Shown here: in pieces, positions 33,160 to 42,089 of the stretch | Layout: each line of letters begins with the position of its first letter | Numbering within the stretch: position 1 is the first letter of the stretch | Source: Deltaproteobacteria bacterium | Lineage (GTDB): Bacteria > Myxococcota_A > Polyangia > Polyangiales > JADJMO01 | Direction: 5' to 3' | NCBI GenBank assembly: GCA_025363655.1 | Contig: JANYDK010000011.1 | Coordinates: 160,018 to 224,017 of the forward strand | DNA length: 64,000 nt | Position numbers and translations under genes: made by a program | Notes under the pieces: model-generated | What the model was told of the DNA's origin: nothing | The model's input: the letters and a program-made list of their open reading frames with translations, nothing else | Databases searched by the model: none

Positions 33160-34230
33160 GTGAAAAGGCCCTTCACGTACAAGCAAGCCGGTGTCGACAT
33201 CGACGCCGGTGACGCGCTGGTCGAACGCATCAAGCCCCTCGCGCTGCGCACGCGCATCCCCGAGGTGCTCGCCGACGTCGGCGGTTTCGCTGGCATGTGC
33301 CGCGTGCCGCAGGGCGTCGACGATCCGATCTTGGTGAGCGGCACCGACGGCGTCGGCACCAAGCTCAAGCTCGCCTTCCAGCTCGATGCGCACGACGGCA
33401 TCGGCCAAGACCTGGTGGCGATGTGCGTGAACGACATCCTCACATGCGGCGCGCGCCCGCTCTTCTTCCTCGACTACTTTGCCACCGGCAAGTTGCAACT
33501 CGAGACGGCGACCCGCGTCATCACTGGCATCGCCAAGGCCTGCGAAGACTGCGGCTGCGCGCTCCTCGGCGGTGAAACGGCCGAGATGCCCGGCATGTAC
33601 GCGAACGGTGAGTACGATCTCGCGGGCTTCGCGGTCGGCGTCGTCGCTCGATCGAAGATCATCGACGGCAGCCGCGCGCGCCCGGGGGACGTCGTCATCG
33701 GTCTCGGCAGCTCGGGCCTCCACAGCAATGGCTACTCGCTCGTGCGCAAGGTCGTCGATCAGCGCAACCTCAAGCTCACCGGTCAAGTGATGGAGCTCGG
33801 TCGCACGCTCGGCGAGGCGCTGATGGTGCCGACGCGGCTCTACACGAAGCCCGTGCGCGCGCTGCTCGAAGCAGTACCGGCCATCGACCTGCGCGCGATG
33901 AGCCACATCACCGGAGGCGGTCTGCCCGGCAACGTGCCGCGCGTGCTCCCCGAAGGGCTCGGCGTCCGCATCGATCTCGGTTCGTTCCGAAGGCCGCAAA
34001 TCTTCGACTATCTCGCGTCGCTCGGCCCCATCGAAGAGACCGAGATGCGCACCGCCTTCAACTGCGGGCTGGGGTTCCTCGTCATGATCTCGCCCGCAGA
34101 TCGTGAGCGCACCCTCGCCATCCTCCGTTCCGTCGGCGAAGATCCGCGCGTCGTCGGCGAGGTCATCGCGGTCGAGAAGACCCGTCCCTTCGAGGAGCGA
34201 CTCGAGCTCGTCGGAGCGCCGCCGCGCTGA
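33160..34230 (+). CDS. purM: Phosphoribosylformylglycinamidine cyclo-ligase
   Basis: 356 residues from GTG 33160. It forms the imidazole ring of AIR from FGAM with ATP, in purine synthesis. Signature stretches are all present: SGTDGVGTKLKLAF, DLVAMCVNDILTCGARPLFF, LGGETAEMPGMYANGEYDL, GLGSSGLHSNGYSLVRKVV, HITGGGLPGNVPRVLP and CGLGFLVMI. Its TGA overlaps the purN ATG by one base, so the two purine steps are translationally coupled. Confidence 0.96.
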   Translation: MKRPFTYKQAGVDIDAGDALVERIKPLALRTRIPEVLADVGGFAGMCRVPQGVDDPILVSGTDGVGTKLKLAFQLDAHDGIGQDLVAMCVNDILTCGARPLFFLDYFATGKLQLETATRVITGIAKACEDCGCALLGGETAEMPGMYANGEYDLAGFAVGVVARSKIIDGSRARPGDVVIGLGSSGLHSNGYSLVRKVVDQRNLKLTGQVMELGRTLGEALMVPTRLYTKPVRALLEAVPAIDLRAMSHITGGGLPGNVPRVLPEGLGVRIDLGSFRRPQIFDYLASLGPIEETEMRTAFNCGLGFLVMISPADRERTLAILRSVGEDPRVVGEVIAVEKTRPFEERLELVGAPPR

Positions 34231-34889
34231 TGTCGGGCGAAGGCCTCGATCTCGTCGTCCTCGTCTCGGGCTCGGGCTCGAACCTGCAGGCGATCCTCGA
34301 TGCCATCGCCGAGAAGCGACTCGACGCGCGCGTCCGACTCGTCGTCAGCAACAAGGACAGCGTCCGCGCGCTCGAACGGGCACACGCCGCTGGCATTTCC
34401 ACTCGGGTTTTGTCGCACAAATCGTTCGCCACGCGCGACGCCTACGACGCCGAGCTGCGCGCGATGGTCCTCGGCGCGCTCGAAGGCTCGACGCGCGGAT
34501 GGGTGGTCCTCGCCGGCTTCATGCGCATCCTCACGAAGACGTTCCTCGACGGGTTTCCCGAGCGCGTGATCAACATCCACCCTGCACTCTTGCCGGCATT
34601 CCCCGGCGTGCACGCGCAAAAGCAGGCGCTCGAGTACGGCGTGACGGTGGCTGGATGCACCGTGCACCTCGTCGATGCGGGCACCGACACCGGGCGCATC
34701 CTCGCGCAGGCGGTGGTGCCGGTGCTCGCGGGTGACGACGAAGCGACGCTGACGGCGCGGATTCTCGCGCAGGAGCACCGGCTCTTTTCCAGCGTGCTGC
34801 AGTGGCTCGCCGATGGGCGGATGGAGATCGTCGAGGGGAAGCCGGTGGCGCGCGGGGTGGTGACGGCGGCCGGGGTCGCGACTCCCTGA
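34230..34889 (+). CDS. purN: Phosphoribosylglycinamide formyltransferase
   Basis: 219 residues. It transfers a formyl group from 10-formyltetrahydrofolate to GAR. Conserved pieces are VLVSGSGSNLQAILDAI (GAR-binding loop), the catalytic N-I-H-P-A-L-L-P-A-F-P-G near residue 111-122, and GCTVHLVDAGTDTGRIL containing the catalytic aspartate. The 5-aminoimidazole pathway gene purM immediately precedes it with a one-base overlap. Confidence 0.95.
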   Translation: MSGEGLDLVVLVSGSGSNLQAILDAIAEKRLDARVRLVVSNKDSVRALERAHAAGISTRVLSHKSFATRDAYDAELRAMVLGALEGSTRGWVVLAGFMRILTKTFLDGFPERVINIHPALLPAFPGVHAQKQALEYGVTVAGCTVHLVDAGTDTGRILAQAVVPVLAGDDEATLTARILAQEHRLFSSVLQWLADGRMEIVEGKPVARGVVTAAGVATP

Positions 34890-34996
34890 TCGCCGGTCTC
34901 GATGCGCCGACGTTGACCCGCCGCACGCTCGGAATGACCGCTTCCACGGTGGCGTTGGTCGGTGCTCCCAACTCTTCTTCTTACCTCCGGGTGAAC

Positions 34997-36442
34997 ATGC
35001 GCACTTCTTCTCGCCGGCTCGCTGCGGCGCTCGGTCTCGCCTTGTCGTGGGCCACGTCGGCCCTTTCCATCGCACCGGTCGCGTCGGCCGCGCCTTCGCT
35101 GCCGAAGATTCCTCGACTCGAGCTCGAGACCTATCGGCTCGAAAATGGGCTTCAAATCGTGCTCCATCCGGATCACCGGACGCCGATCGTCGCCACCAAC
35201 GTCTGGTACCACGTGGGTTCGAAGGACGATCCGCCGCACCTCTCGGGGATGGCACACCTCTTCGAGCACTTGATGCTGCAGGGGTCTCGCAACGTCGGCG
35301 AGGACATGTTCTTCAAGTACCTCGAGCGCGCGGGGGTGAGCGATCGCAACGCCACCACCGGCTTCGATCGCACCAACTACTTCGAGACGCTGCCGCGCAG
35401 CGAGCTCCCGCTCTCACTCTGGCTCGAGAGCGACCGGATGGGATTTCTCCTCGATCACCTCAACGACGAGAGCCTGCGCGTGCAGCGCGACGTGGTGAAG
35501 AACGAGCTGCGACAGAACATGATCGACGCGCCGTATGGTCGGGTGTTCCTCTTTGGCAGGCAGGAGCTCTATCCCGCGGGGCATCCGTACCATCAGTCGA
35601 TCATCGGGCTCCCGGCCGATCTCGACGCCGTCGACGTGCCGGCGGCGAAGGCGTTCTACGAGCGCTGGTATGCGCCTGGTGATGCGACGTTGGTGCTCGC
35701 TGGCGACTTCGATCCGAAGACCGCACGTGAGCTCGTCGACACCTATTTTTCCACGCTTCCGCCGCGCGAGGTGCCCAAGCATCTCGCCGGGCCGCTCCCC
35801 TCGCCGATGCACGAGAGCGTGACGCTGACCGTCGAGGCCGACGTCGCGCTCGGTCGACTCCTCCTCGCTTGGGCGGTTCCGGCGCAGCTGGCCGATGGCG
35901 ACGCGGCGCTGGAGGCGATCGGGCGCGTCCTCTCGTCGCGATCGTCGCGGCTGCGAAAGAAGCTCGTGCACGAGCTCCACGTCGCCAGCGAGATCAGCGC
36001 GCGGCACGACTATCTCTCGTGGCAGCACGGGCGCATCTTCTGGATCGACGTCGCCCTGACCGCGGCGGGCGCCGGAAAATTCGAGGTCGTCCGCGCCGCC
36101 GTCGACGCCGAGCTGGCTCGATTGCGCAAGGAAGGGCCGAGCGAAGGAGAGCTCTCGCGCGCTCGGCAGGGCATCCTCTCGCGACGCATTTTCGGGCTCG
36201 AGCGGGTGACCGAGCGCGCCGACGTGCTGAACGACTACGCGCACCTCGCCGGCACACCCGACTACCTCGAGCAGGACTTGGCGCGCTATCTCGCGCTCAC
36301 GGCGGTGAGCGTGCGTGATGCCGTGAGAGCGCACTTACCCGAGGGCCCTCGCGTGATCGAGCTCGTGAAGCCGACGAAAGGCGCGGCGGTGGCAGGCGCG
36401 ATCGTCGAGCGAGTGGTCTCGGCAAAGGCGGTGTCGCCGTGA
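34997..36442 (+). CDS. M16 family zinc peptidase, active subunit
   Basis: 481 residues from the ATG at 34997, with a Sec signal peptide (LAAALGLALSWATSALS, cleavage near ASAAPS). The inverted zinc motif is H87-L-F-E90-H91 in GMAHLFEHLML, and the distal glutamate is in DVVKNELRQN. Other family marks are RLENGLQIVLHPDHRTPIV and FYERWYAPGDATLVLAGD. It is periplasmic or surface-located. Its stop overlaps the GTG of the next M16 gene by four bases, so the two subunits are made together. Confidence 0.9.
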   Translation: MRTSSRRLAAALGLALSWATSALSIAPVASAAPSLPKIPRLELETYRLENGLQIVLHPDHRTPIVATNVWYHVGSKDDPPHLSGMAHLFEHLMLQGSRNVGEDMFFKYLERAGVSDRNATTGFDRTNYFETLPRSELPLSLWLESDRMGFLLDHLNDESLRVQRDVVKNELRQNMIDAPYGRVFLFGRQELYPAGHPYHQSIIGLPADLDAVDVPAAKAFYERWYAPGDATLVLAGDFDPKTARELVDTYFSTLPPREVPKHLAGPLPSPMHESVTLTVEADVALGRLLLAWAVPAQLADGDAALEAIGRVLSSRSSRLRKKLVHELHVASEISARHDYLSWQHGRIFWIDVALTAAGAGKFEVVRAAVDAELARLRKEGPSEGELSRARQGILSRRIFGLERVTERADVLNDYAHLAGTPDYLEQDLARYLALTAVSVRDAVRAHLPEGPRVIELVKPTKGAAVAGAIVERVVSAKAVSP

Positions 36443-37944
36443 AGGCGCATCACCTGATCGGCGCTCTTCTTCCGGCGCTGCTGATGGCGTGTCCGCACAG
36501 GCCCTCACCGGGAGTGACCGGCGGCACGAGCGCGACGAGCGCGACGAGCGCGTCGAACGCGACGAATGCGGCTTCGATCTCGACCTCGACGAGCGCTCTC
36601 GATGCGCAAGCCTTCCGCGCGAAGCCCCCAGCTGCGCTCGCCGACGTGCCCTTCCGCCCACCGGTCGTGCGACGCGAGGTGCTGGCGAACGGGCTGGAAA
36701 TCCTACTCATCGAGCAACATCTGCTGCCGGTCGTGGGCATGCAGCTGGTCACCCATCATGGCGCCGACGCTGGCTCGCCCGGGCTCGCGACCTTGACGAC
36801 GCGAACGTCGACGCGTGGAACGTCGACATCGACTGCCGAACAGATCGACGTCGCGCTCGACGACGCGGGGACCACGCTCAACGCCTGGGCCTCGATCGAT
36901 GCGCTCGGCGTGACGGTGAAGACGCTTCGCCCCGAGCTCGACGGAGCATTGTCCCAACTCGCCGACGTCACGCTGCACCCGACGTTCCCCGTGGCCGAGG
37001 TGACGCGACAGCGTGACCAAGTGCTCGACGCGATTCGCCAGAGGGTGAACGACCTCGATGCCGTGAAGTGGGACGCCACGCTCGTCGCGCTCTTTCCCGA
37101 AGGGCATCCCTATCGCGCGCCGAAGTTGGGAACTGCCGCGAGCGTGGCCAAGCTCGATCGCAAGCAGCTGGTCGGCTTTCACGCGGCGCGCTGGTGTCCG
37201 GCCGATACGACGCTGATCGTCGCCGGTGACGTGACGGCGAGCGAGCTCCACGAGAAGGTCGAGAAGGCTTTCGGAAATTGGAAATCGAGCTGTATTCCGG
37301 CTCCGGTGCCCGCCGTGGCGCCAGCGCCAAGGCCGTCGCGCATCGTCCTCGTCGACCGCCCCGGAACCTCGCAGTCCCAGGTCGCGGTCAGCCTCGTCGG
37401 CCCGGCGCGCACGAGCCCCGACTTCGCCGCGGTGATGGTGATGAACCAGATCCTCGGTGGCAATCTCTCGAGCCGCATCTTCCTCAATCTGCGCGAGAAG
37501 CACGGCTACACGTATGGCGCCTACTCGTGGTTCGAGCTCTGGCGTGGACCGAGCCCGTTCCTCGCGGGGGGCGCCATGGTCGGCGACAAGACTGCGCTCG
37601 CCCTGCGTGAGCTGCTCACGGAGATACGTCGCATCGCCGACGAGCCCGTGACCGCCGCCGAGCTCGACGCCGCGAAATCGAGCCTCATTCGTGCGTTGCC
37701 GGCGCGCTTCGAAACCGTCGAGTCGATCTCGTGGACTTTCGCCCAGCTCGCCATCTATGGCGTGCCGCTCGACGAGTACGAGACGCGCGCCGACCGATTC
37801 GGCGCAGTCTCGCTCGCCGACGTGCAACGCGTAGCGAAGACGTATTTGAAGCTGGAAGAGGCGCAGATCGTGGTGGTGGGAGATGCCAAGAAGGTGAAGG
37901 GCGAGTTGGAAGCACTCGGCGTCGGGCCCGTCGTCGCCGAGTGA
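36439..37944 (+). CDS. M16 family peptidase-like lipoprotein, catalytically inactive partner
   Basis: 501 residues from GTG 36439. The signal peptide ends at the lipobox LLMAC, followed by a Ser/Thr/Ala linker. The M16 fold is clear (NGLEILLIEQHLLPVVGMQL, HAARWCPADTTLIVAGDVTA, LGGNLSSRIFLNLREKHGYT), but the zinc motif position has TRTSTRGTS instead of H-x-x-E-H, so it cannot bind zinc in the usual way. Arg and Tyr in the SRIFLNLREKHGYTY segment, used by the partner site in heterodimeric M16 enzymes, are kept. It probably pairs with the upstream active subunit. Confidence 0.9.
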   Translation: MKAHHLIGALLPALLMACPHRPSPGVTGGTSATSATSASNATNAASISTSTSALDAQAFRAKPPAALADVPFRPPVVRREVLANGLEILLIEQHLLPVVGMQLVTHHGADAGSPGLATLTTRTSTRGTSTSTAEQIDVALDDAGTTLNAWASIDALGVTVKTLRPELDGALSQLADVTLHPTFPVAEVTRQRDQVLDAIRQRVNDLDAVKWDATLVALFPEGHPYRAPKLGTAASVAKLDRKQLVGFHAARWCPADTTLIVAGDVTASELHEKVEKAFGNWKSSCIPAPVPAVAPAPRPSRIVLVDRPGTSQSQVAVSLVGPARTSPDFAAVMVMNQILGGNLSSRIFLNLREKHGYTYGAYSWFELWRGPSPFLAGGAMVGDKTALALRELLTEIRRIADEPVTAAELDAAKSSLIRALPARFETVESISWTFAQLAIYGVPLDEYETRADRFGAVSLADVQRVAKTYLKLEEAQIVVVGDAKKVKGELEALGVGPVVAE

Positions 37945-37988
37945 GGTGGCGATTGGCCGCGCCCGACGTTGCGTTACTCTCGGAAGCG

Positions 37989-38489
37989 ATGATGCGCCGC
38001 CTCACGCTACTGACCGCGCTGACGTCGCTTCTACTGGTCACCGACCCGGCCGGTGCCGACGTCCTGCCACCTCGTCACGAAGTCGCCCCGTCGAAGGCGG
38101 CAACGGCGATCGAGATCCGCGTCGAAGAGGGCGCATGCTGGGCGATCTGGAACGACGGCGGAAGGGTACGCGTCGACTGCCCACCCGAGCTGGTGGGGAA
38201 GGAGACGTACTCGGAGATGAAGGTCGCGGGCGGCGTCTGCACGGTGCAAATCACCAACGTGCCCGGCGAGCCGAAGCCCGCGCCGTGTCCGCGGGTGCTC
38301 GTCGAGAAGGCGACGCCTGGAGAGCTTCCGCCACCGTCGAGCGGCACCTCGCGCGGTTGTCACGCCTGCGAAGTCGGAGGCTTCGGCGGAGTCGGCAACC
38401 ATGGCGCAGCGCTCGGCCTCGCGTTCGGCGGCGCCTTGCTCACGACCGCGGTGCTTCGACGACGTCGTCGCTCTCCTCGGGCCGAGTGA
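37989..38489 (+). CDS. Small exported MYXO-CTERM-type protein
   Basis: 166 residues starting at ATG 37989, with a signal peptide (MMRRLTLLTALTSLLLVTDP, cleavage near AGA-D). The central domain is small, beta-rich and contains several cysteines (EEGACWAIWN, VRVDCPPELVG, GGVCTVQI). The C-terminus has GCHACEVGG, then a glycine/alanine helix, then RRRRRSPRAE, the pattern of the MYXO-CTERM anchor. Function unknown. Confidence 0.75.
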   Translation: MMRRLTLLTALTSLLLVTDPAGADVLPPRHEVAPSKAATAIEIRVEEGACWAIWNDGGRVRVDCPPELVGKETYSEMKVAGGVCTVQITNVPGEPKPAPCPRVLVEKATPGELPPPSSGTSRGCHACEVGGFGGVGNHGAALGLAFGGALLTTAVLRRRRRSPRAE

Positions 38490-38502
38490 GCAGGAGACGC
38501 TG

Positions 38503-39630
38503 ATGCCGCTCGCCGTCGTCGACGACAAATGGCTGATGGCCCTTCGAGAGATCGCCGAGGCGCGGCGGGACGCGCTCCCGCTCGAGAAGCAGCGACACCA
38601 CGCGCGGATGATGCGTGAAGCTGCGGGTCTGGAGAAGATCTGGTCGGCGGCGATGTTGACGACGCAGAAGCACGACCCCGAGGCCTACGGCGAGCCGATC
38701 GGGCTCGGTCGCGCGAAGCTCACGCCGGACTCTTCCGCGCGCCTGGACGACGATCTCTTGCACCTCGATCCACTCGCGCTCCAGCGTTCATTTCCGCGCG
38801 ACAAGCTCGGGCTCATCCTCGACGAGACCGTGCGCCTCGCCACCTACGAGACGAACGAGCCTGGGAAACGCGGCAAATCGACGTGGCTGGTGGCGCGCTC
38901 GCCGAAGAAGCGCTCGCAAGGGGACACCCTCGCGCTGCTCCTCGACGTCATCGATGCGACGAACCACCCGCTGACCTGGGAGCGCGCGCGACATCGTTGG
39001 GATGCACGCGAAGCGACGCCGAGCGACGTCGCGCGCTTGGGAATGGCCGGGCTCCCGCTGCCGCTCCTCGACGCCGAAGATCGCGACAGGCGCATCGACG
39101 AGCTGCTGACGAAGGGCAAGACCGACGAGACGATGCGCGCGGCGGCATCGATTCTCCTCCTCGATGCTGGTCGCTTCGCCGAAGCCTTCGGTCTGTACGG
39201 CGTCGGGCTCGCGCGCTCTTTGGTGGAGGCGATCGACGGCGCGCCGGTGAGCGCGATGCGCGAGCTCATCGTCGAAGGACACGGCGAGAGCCCGATGTGG
39301 GACGAGGCTGCGAGGCGCGGCGCTGCGCAGCTCGGACTGAAGTGGATTCCCAAGCTGCGCCGCGAGCTCCACCGAGCGGCGCCGTGGAAGCTGCGAGACG
39401 CAGTGAAGGCCGACCCCGCCACCAAACGTCGCGCCGCGCGTCCGCAGCGAGGGCGACTGTTCACGCTTTCGTACGGATCGGCCGCACGACGTCCGGCGGT
39501 CTTCCTTCTCGCGAGCGCCGACGGCACCCACGAGCTCGGGATCGATTTCTCCGGGACGAATAGTTACTTGGAGGACGACGCCTGGACGCGACCGATCGAG
39601 CTTGATTTACTGCGTTTCGGTGTTGGCTGA
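38503..39630 (+). CDS. Hypothetical protein, helical repeat-like
   Basis: 375 residues from the ATG at 38503, which has AGGAG nine bases upstream; longer frames run into the preceding gene. No signal peptide or membrane helix. The protein is rich in charged helices with conserved-looking stretches DEAARRGAAQLGLKWIPKLR and EDDAWTRPIELD near the C-terminus. I do not recognise a family. It follows the small MYXO-CTERM gene by 13 bases and may be co-transcribed. Confidence 0.7.
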   Translation: MPLAVVDDKWLMALREIAEARRDALPLEKQRHHARMMREAAGLEKIWSAAMLTTQKHDPEAYGEPIGLGRAKLTPDSSARLDDDLLHLDPLALQRSFPRDKLGLILDETVRLATYETNEPGKRGKSTWLVARSPKKRSQGDTLALLLDVIDATNHPLTWERARHRWDAREATPSDVARLGMAGLPLPLLDAEDRDRRIDELLTKGKTDETMRAAASILLLDAGRFAEAFGLYGVGLARSLVEAIDGAPVSAMRELIVEGHGESPMWDEAARRGAAQLGLKWIPKLRRELHRAAPWKLRDAVKADPATKRRAARPQRGRLFTLSYGSAARRPAVFLLASADGTHELGIDFSGTNSYLEDDAWTRPIELDLLRFGVG

Positions 39631-39708
39631 GGAGCGAGGACGACGGCTCGGGGCCCGAGGTGACGCCCAGGGCATCCTTCGCTACAGCAGTGGTGGGATG
39701 TTCTGCCG

Positions 39709-41301
39709 ATGAGCGCGCGCTTCTACGACGTCGTCGTGCTCGGCACGCGCATCGGTGCGCTCGCCTGCGCAGCCTTGCTCGCGCGGCGTGATTTTCGCGT
39801 CCTCGTCCTCGGTCATGGCGCGCGCCCTTCGACCTATCGATTCGACGGCGTCCCCTTGCGACGCCGCAGCTTCACCCATCTCTCCGCGCCCTCGCCGGCC
39901 TACCGCCGGGTCATCGCCGAGCTCGCGCAGTCGCAGGCGTTCCGACGGCGCCTTCGTCCGCTCGACCCGATGTTGCAGCTGATCACGCCGAAGCAACGGC
40001 TCGACGTCCCGCCCGATCCCGAGAATTTCGCGCGCGAGCTCGATCGCGAGCTGCCGCTCTCGCGCGCGTCGGTAGAAGAGCTCTACGCGCAGTTGGCGCG
40101 CCTCAACGCCACCATCGACGACGTCCTCGAGCCCGACGCGGTGTGGCCGCCGGGCACCTTCTGGGAACGGCGCGAGACCGGGAAGCTGCGTGACGCGCTT
40201 CCTGTCCTCGGCGTCGATCCATCGCGTCGCGGGGCACGCGCCGAAGATTTGGTGATCGATGCCGCGTATCGCCCGCTCGTGGAAATCACCGCGCGCTTCG
40301 CCTCGCACACGGCGATCGGCGCGGGGTACACGACGCCGCTCTTGCCGCTCGTACGCTTGCATGGCGCGTGGGCGCGTGGCGTCTCCGAGCTGCCGGGCGA
40401 CGAGGACGAGCTCGTCGCGTCCCTCATCGAGCGCATCCGTGCGCACGGCGGCGACGTGCGACCGAACGAACGATGCGACGCCATCCTCCACAAGCGCGGC
40501 CGCGTCGCCGGCGTGGTGCTCGAGGGCGAAGGCGAAGAGGCGAGCTGCAACTTCGTCATCGGTGATCGTCCGGCCGCGCGCCTCGTCGACTTGGTGCGCG
40601 ATCTCTCGCTCGGCTCGGGAGAAGCACCTGCTACGTCGACGGTGGCGAGGCGTCGCTTCGTCACCTCGCTGGTGGTTCGCAAGGCCCTCGTCCCCGATCC
40701 CCTCGCGCGCAACGCGTTTCTCCTTCCACACCAGGAAAAAGGGGCCGCCGTGCACCTCCAGCGCGCGACCTTCCCGGAAGACGCGCTCGAGCAGAACGAT
40801 CCCGGGCTCGCCCCGCTCGAGGCCGAGCTCTGGGTCGCGGAAGCGCTCTTCGATGACTCGATGATGCCCGCGCATGGCGGACAGGGTCGCGACACGCGCG
40901 CGCGCGACGCCGTGCTCTCGACGTTGCGAGGACACTTCCCCTACCTCGATCGGCACGCGCTGGTCATCGATTCGGTGCACGATGGCGCGCCGATCGTCGA
41001 CGCCCGCAGCGGCACGCGTGTGCTGGTTCCTCGCACGGCGGTGCGCGCCCATGGCGGCTCCGTCGAAGCCGAGCTCGGCGAGCCGCAATACCAGCGCGAT
41101 CCCGAAGGCTACGCAGGCATCGGCGGCGAGCCCATTCGCACGCCGGTCGCCGGCCTCTTCAGCGTTTCTCCGGCGGTGCTCCCTGCGCTCGGCACCGAAG
41201 GCGAGCTGATCGCCGCGTGGAGTGCGGCACGTCTCGTCACGCGCACCGATCGACGACGCGAGAAGATGCGCCGCGAGATGTGGTCGAAGATCGAAATCTA
41301 G
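39709..41301 (+). CDS. FAD-dependent oxidoreductase, phytoene-desaturase-like
   Basis: 530 residues from ATG 39709. It starts with a Rossmann fold, YDVVVLGTRIGALACAALLA, whose G-x-R-x-G lacks the middle glycine of G-x-G-x-x-G but keeps the dinucleotide-binding length, ending in VLVLG. C-terminal segments IGGEPIRTPVAGLFSVSPAV and LPALGTEGELIAAWSAARLV match the FAD-binding end of the phytoene dehydrogenase/NAD(P)-FAD oxidoreductase superfamily. The reaction and substrate are not apparent. The convergent gene starts three bases beyond its stop. Confidence 0.78.
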   Translation: MSARFYDVVVLGTRIGALACAALLARRDFRVLVLGHGARPSTYRFDGVPLRRRSFTHLSAPSPAYRRVIAELAQSQAFRRRLRPLDPMLQLITPKQRLDVPPDPENFARELDRELPLSRASVEELYAQLARLNATIDDVLEPDAVWPPGTFWERRETGKLRDALPVLGVDPSRRGARAEDLVIDAAYRPLVEITARFASHTAIGAGYTTPLLPLVRLHGAWARGVSELPGDEDELVASLIERIRAHGGDVRPNERCDAILHKRGRVAGVVLEGEGEEASCNFVIGDRPAARLVDLVRDLSLGSGEAPATSTVARRRFVTSLVVRKALVPDPLARNAFLLPHQEKGAAVHLQRATFPEDALEQNDPGLAPLEAELWVAEALFDDSMMPAHGGQGRDTRARDAVLSTLRGHFPYLDRHALVIDSVHDGAPIVDARSGTRVLVPRTAVRAHGGSVEAELGEPQYQRDPEGYAGIGGEPIRTPVAGLFSVSPAVLPALGTEGELIAAWSAARLVTRTDRRREKMRREMWSKIEI

Positions 41302-41304
41302 GGC

Positions 41305-41904
41305 TCACCAAATCTTGGCGCCGAGGGAGAGCTGCACGGTCGGGCTGGCGACGTTGGCGCCGATCATCGGTCGCACGTAGAAGCCGCCCGAAGAGACGTA
41401 CTCGTAGCCGATCGCGCCGGTGAGGCCGTAGGTGACGTGACTCGAGGACTCGTCGCGACACTGACCGAAGCTGCACACCGTGCCGGTGCTGGTCTCGAAG
41501 CGAATCGGCGCCACCGCGAGATCGATCACCGCCCGGTGATGCTCGCCGTACGTCGCCATCACGCCGCCCGCGTACGCCGTATGCCATCCGCTGCTCTTGC
41601 CGAAGATGGCCAAGTCGTCCCATCCACCGAGACCGGCCCACGGGATGAGCGCGAAGCCCGAGTCGGCGAGCCGCACGTCGTACGCGGCCTGCACGCCGAA
41701 GATCGGCGTCTGGTAGCCGACGCCGACGCCGAGCGAAGGGCCCGAGGTGCTGCTCTTGGGATGGAGATCTTCTTGCGATGGAGCCTGCGGCGGCACGCTC
41801 CACACGCTGTCGGCATTCGCCGCCGACGCGCTGGGAGCGAGCGCGAAGGCCACAGCAGCGGTGATACCTGAGATGCCCGCGACGAGAAAAGATCGATTCG
41901 CCAT
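41305..41904 (-). CDS. Putative outer-membrane beta-barrel protein
   Basis: 199 residues from the ATG at 41904 (MANRSFLVAGISGITAAVAF), with a signal peptide ending near ASAAN. After a Pro/Ser segment the protein consists of alternating-polarity strands with Gly and aromatic residues (SLGVGVGYQTPIFGVQAAYD, YGLTGAIGYEYVSSGGFYVR) and ends in LSLGAKIW, a terminal aromatic as expected for a barrel. One Cys pair (CSFGQC) lies in a loop. Probably an outer-membrane protein; its channel or receptor role is unknown. Confidence 0.75.
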   Translation of the reverse strand: MANRSFLVAGISGITAAVAFALAPSASAANADSVWSVPPQAPSQEDLHPKSSTSGPSLGVGVGYQTPIFGVQAAYDVRLADSGFALIPWAGLGGWDDLAIFGKSSGWHTAYAGGVMATYGEHHRAVIDLAVAPIRFETSTGTVCSFGQCRDESSSHVTYGLTGAIGYEYVSSGGFYVRPMIGANVASPTVQLSLGAKIW

Positions 41905-42089
41905 GCACCGCCTACAGCAATCGGCGCGCCGATCGAAAACTCTCGCGAGAACCACGAGCTCGCGAAGGCCGGTACGCGCGTCGATCGTCGTCCTTCGACG
42001 TCGCGCTGCGGCGCGTCTTTCACAGTCGATGCGCGATCACAATCCGGCGAGTTGTTCGGGCGCACTCGACCGCATTGCGCCGGACAAGA

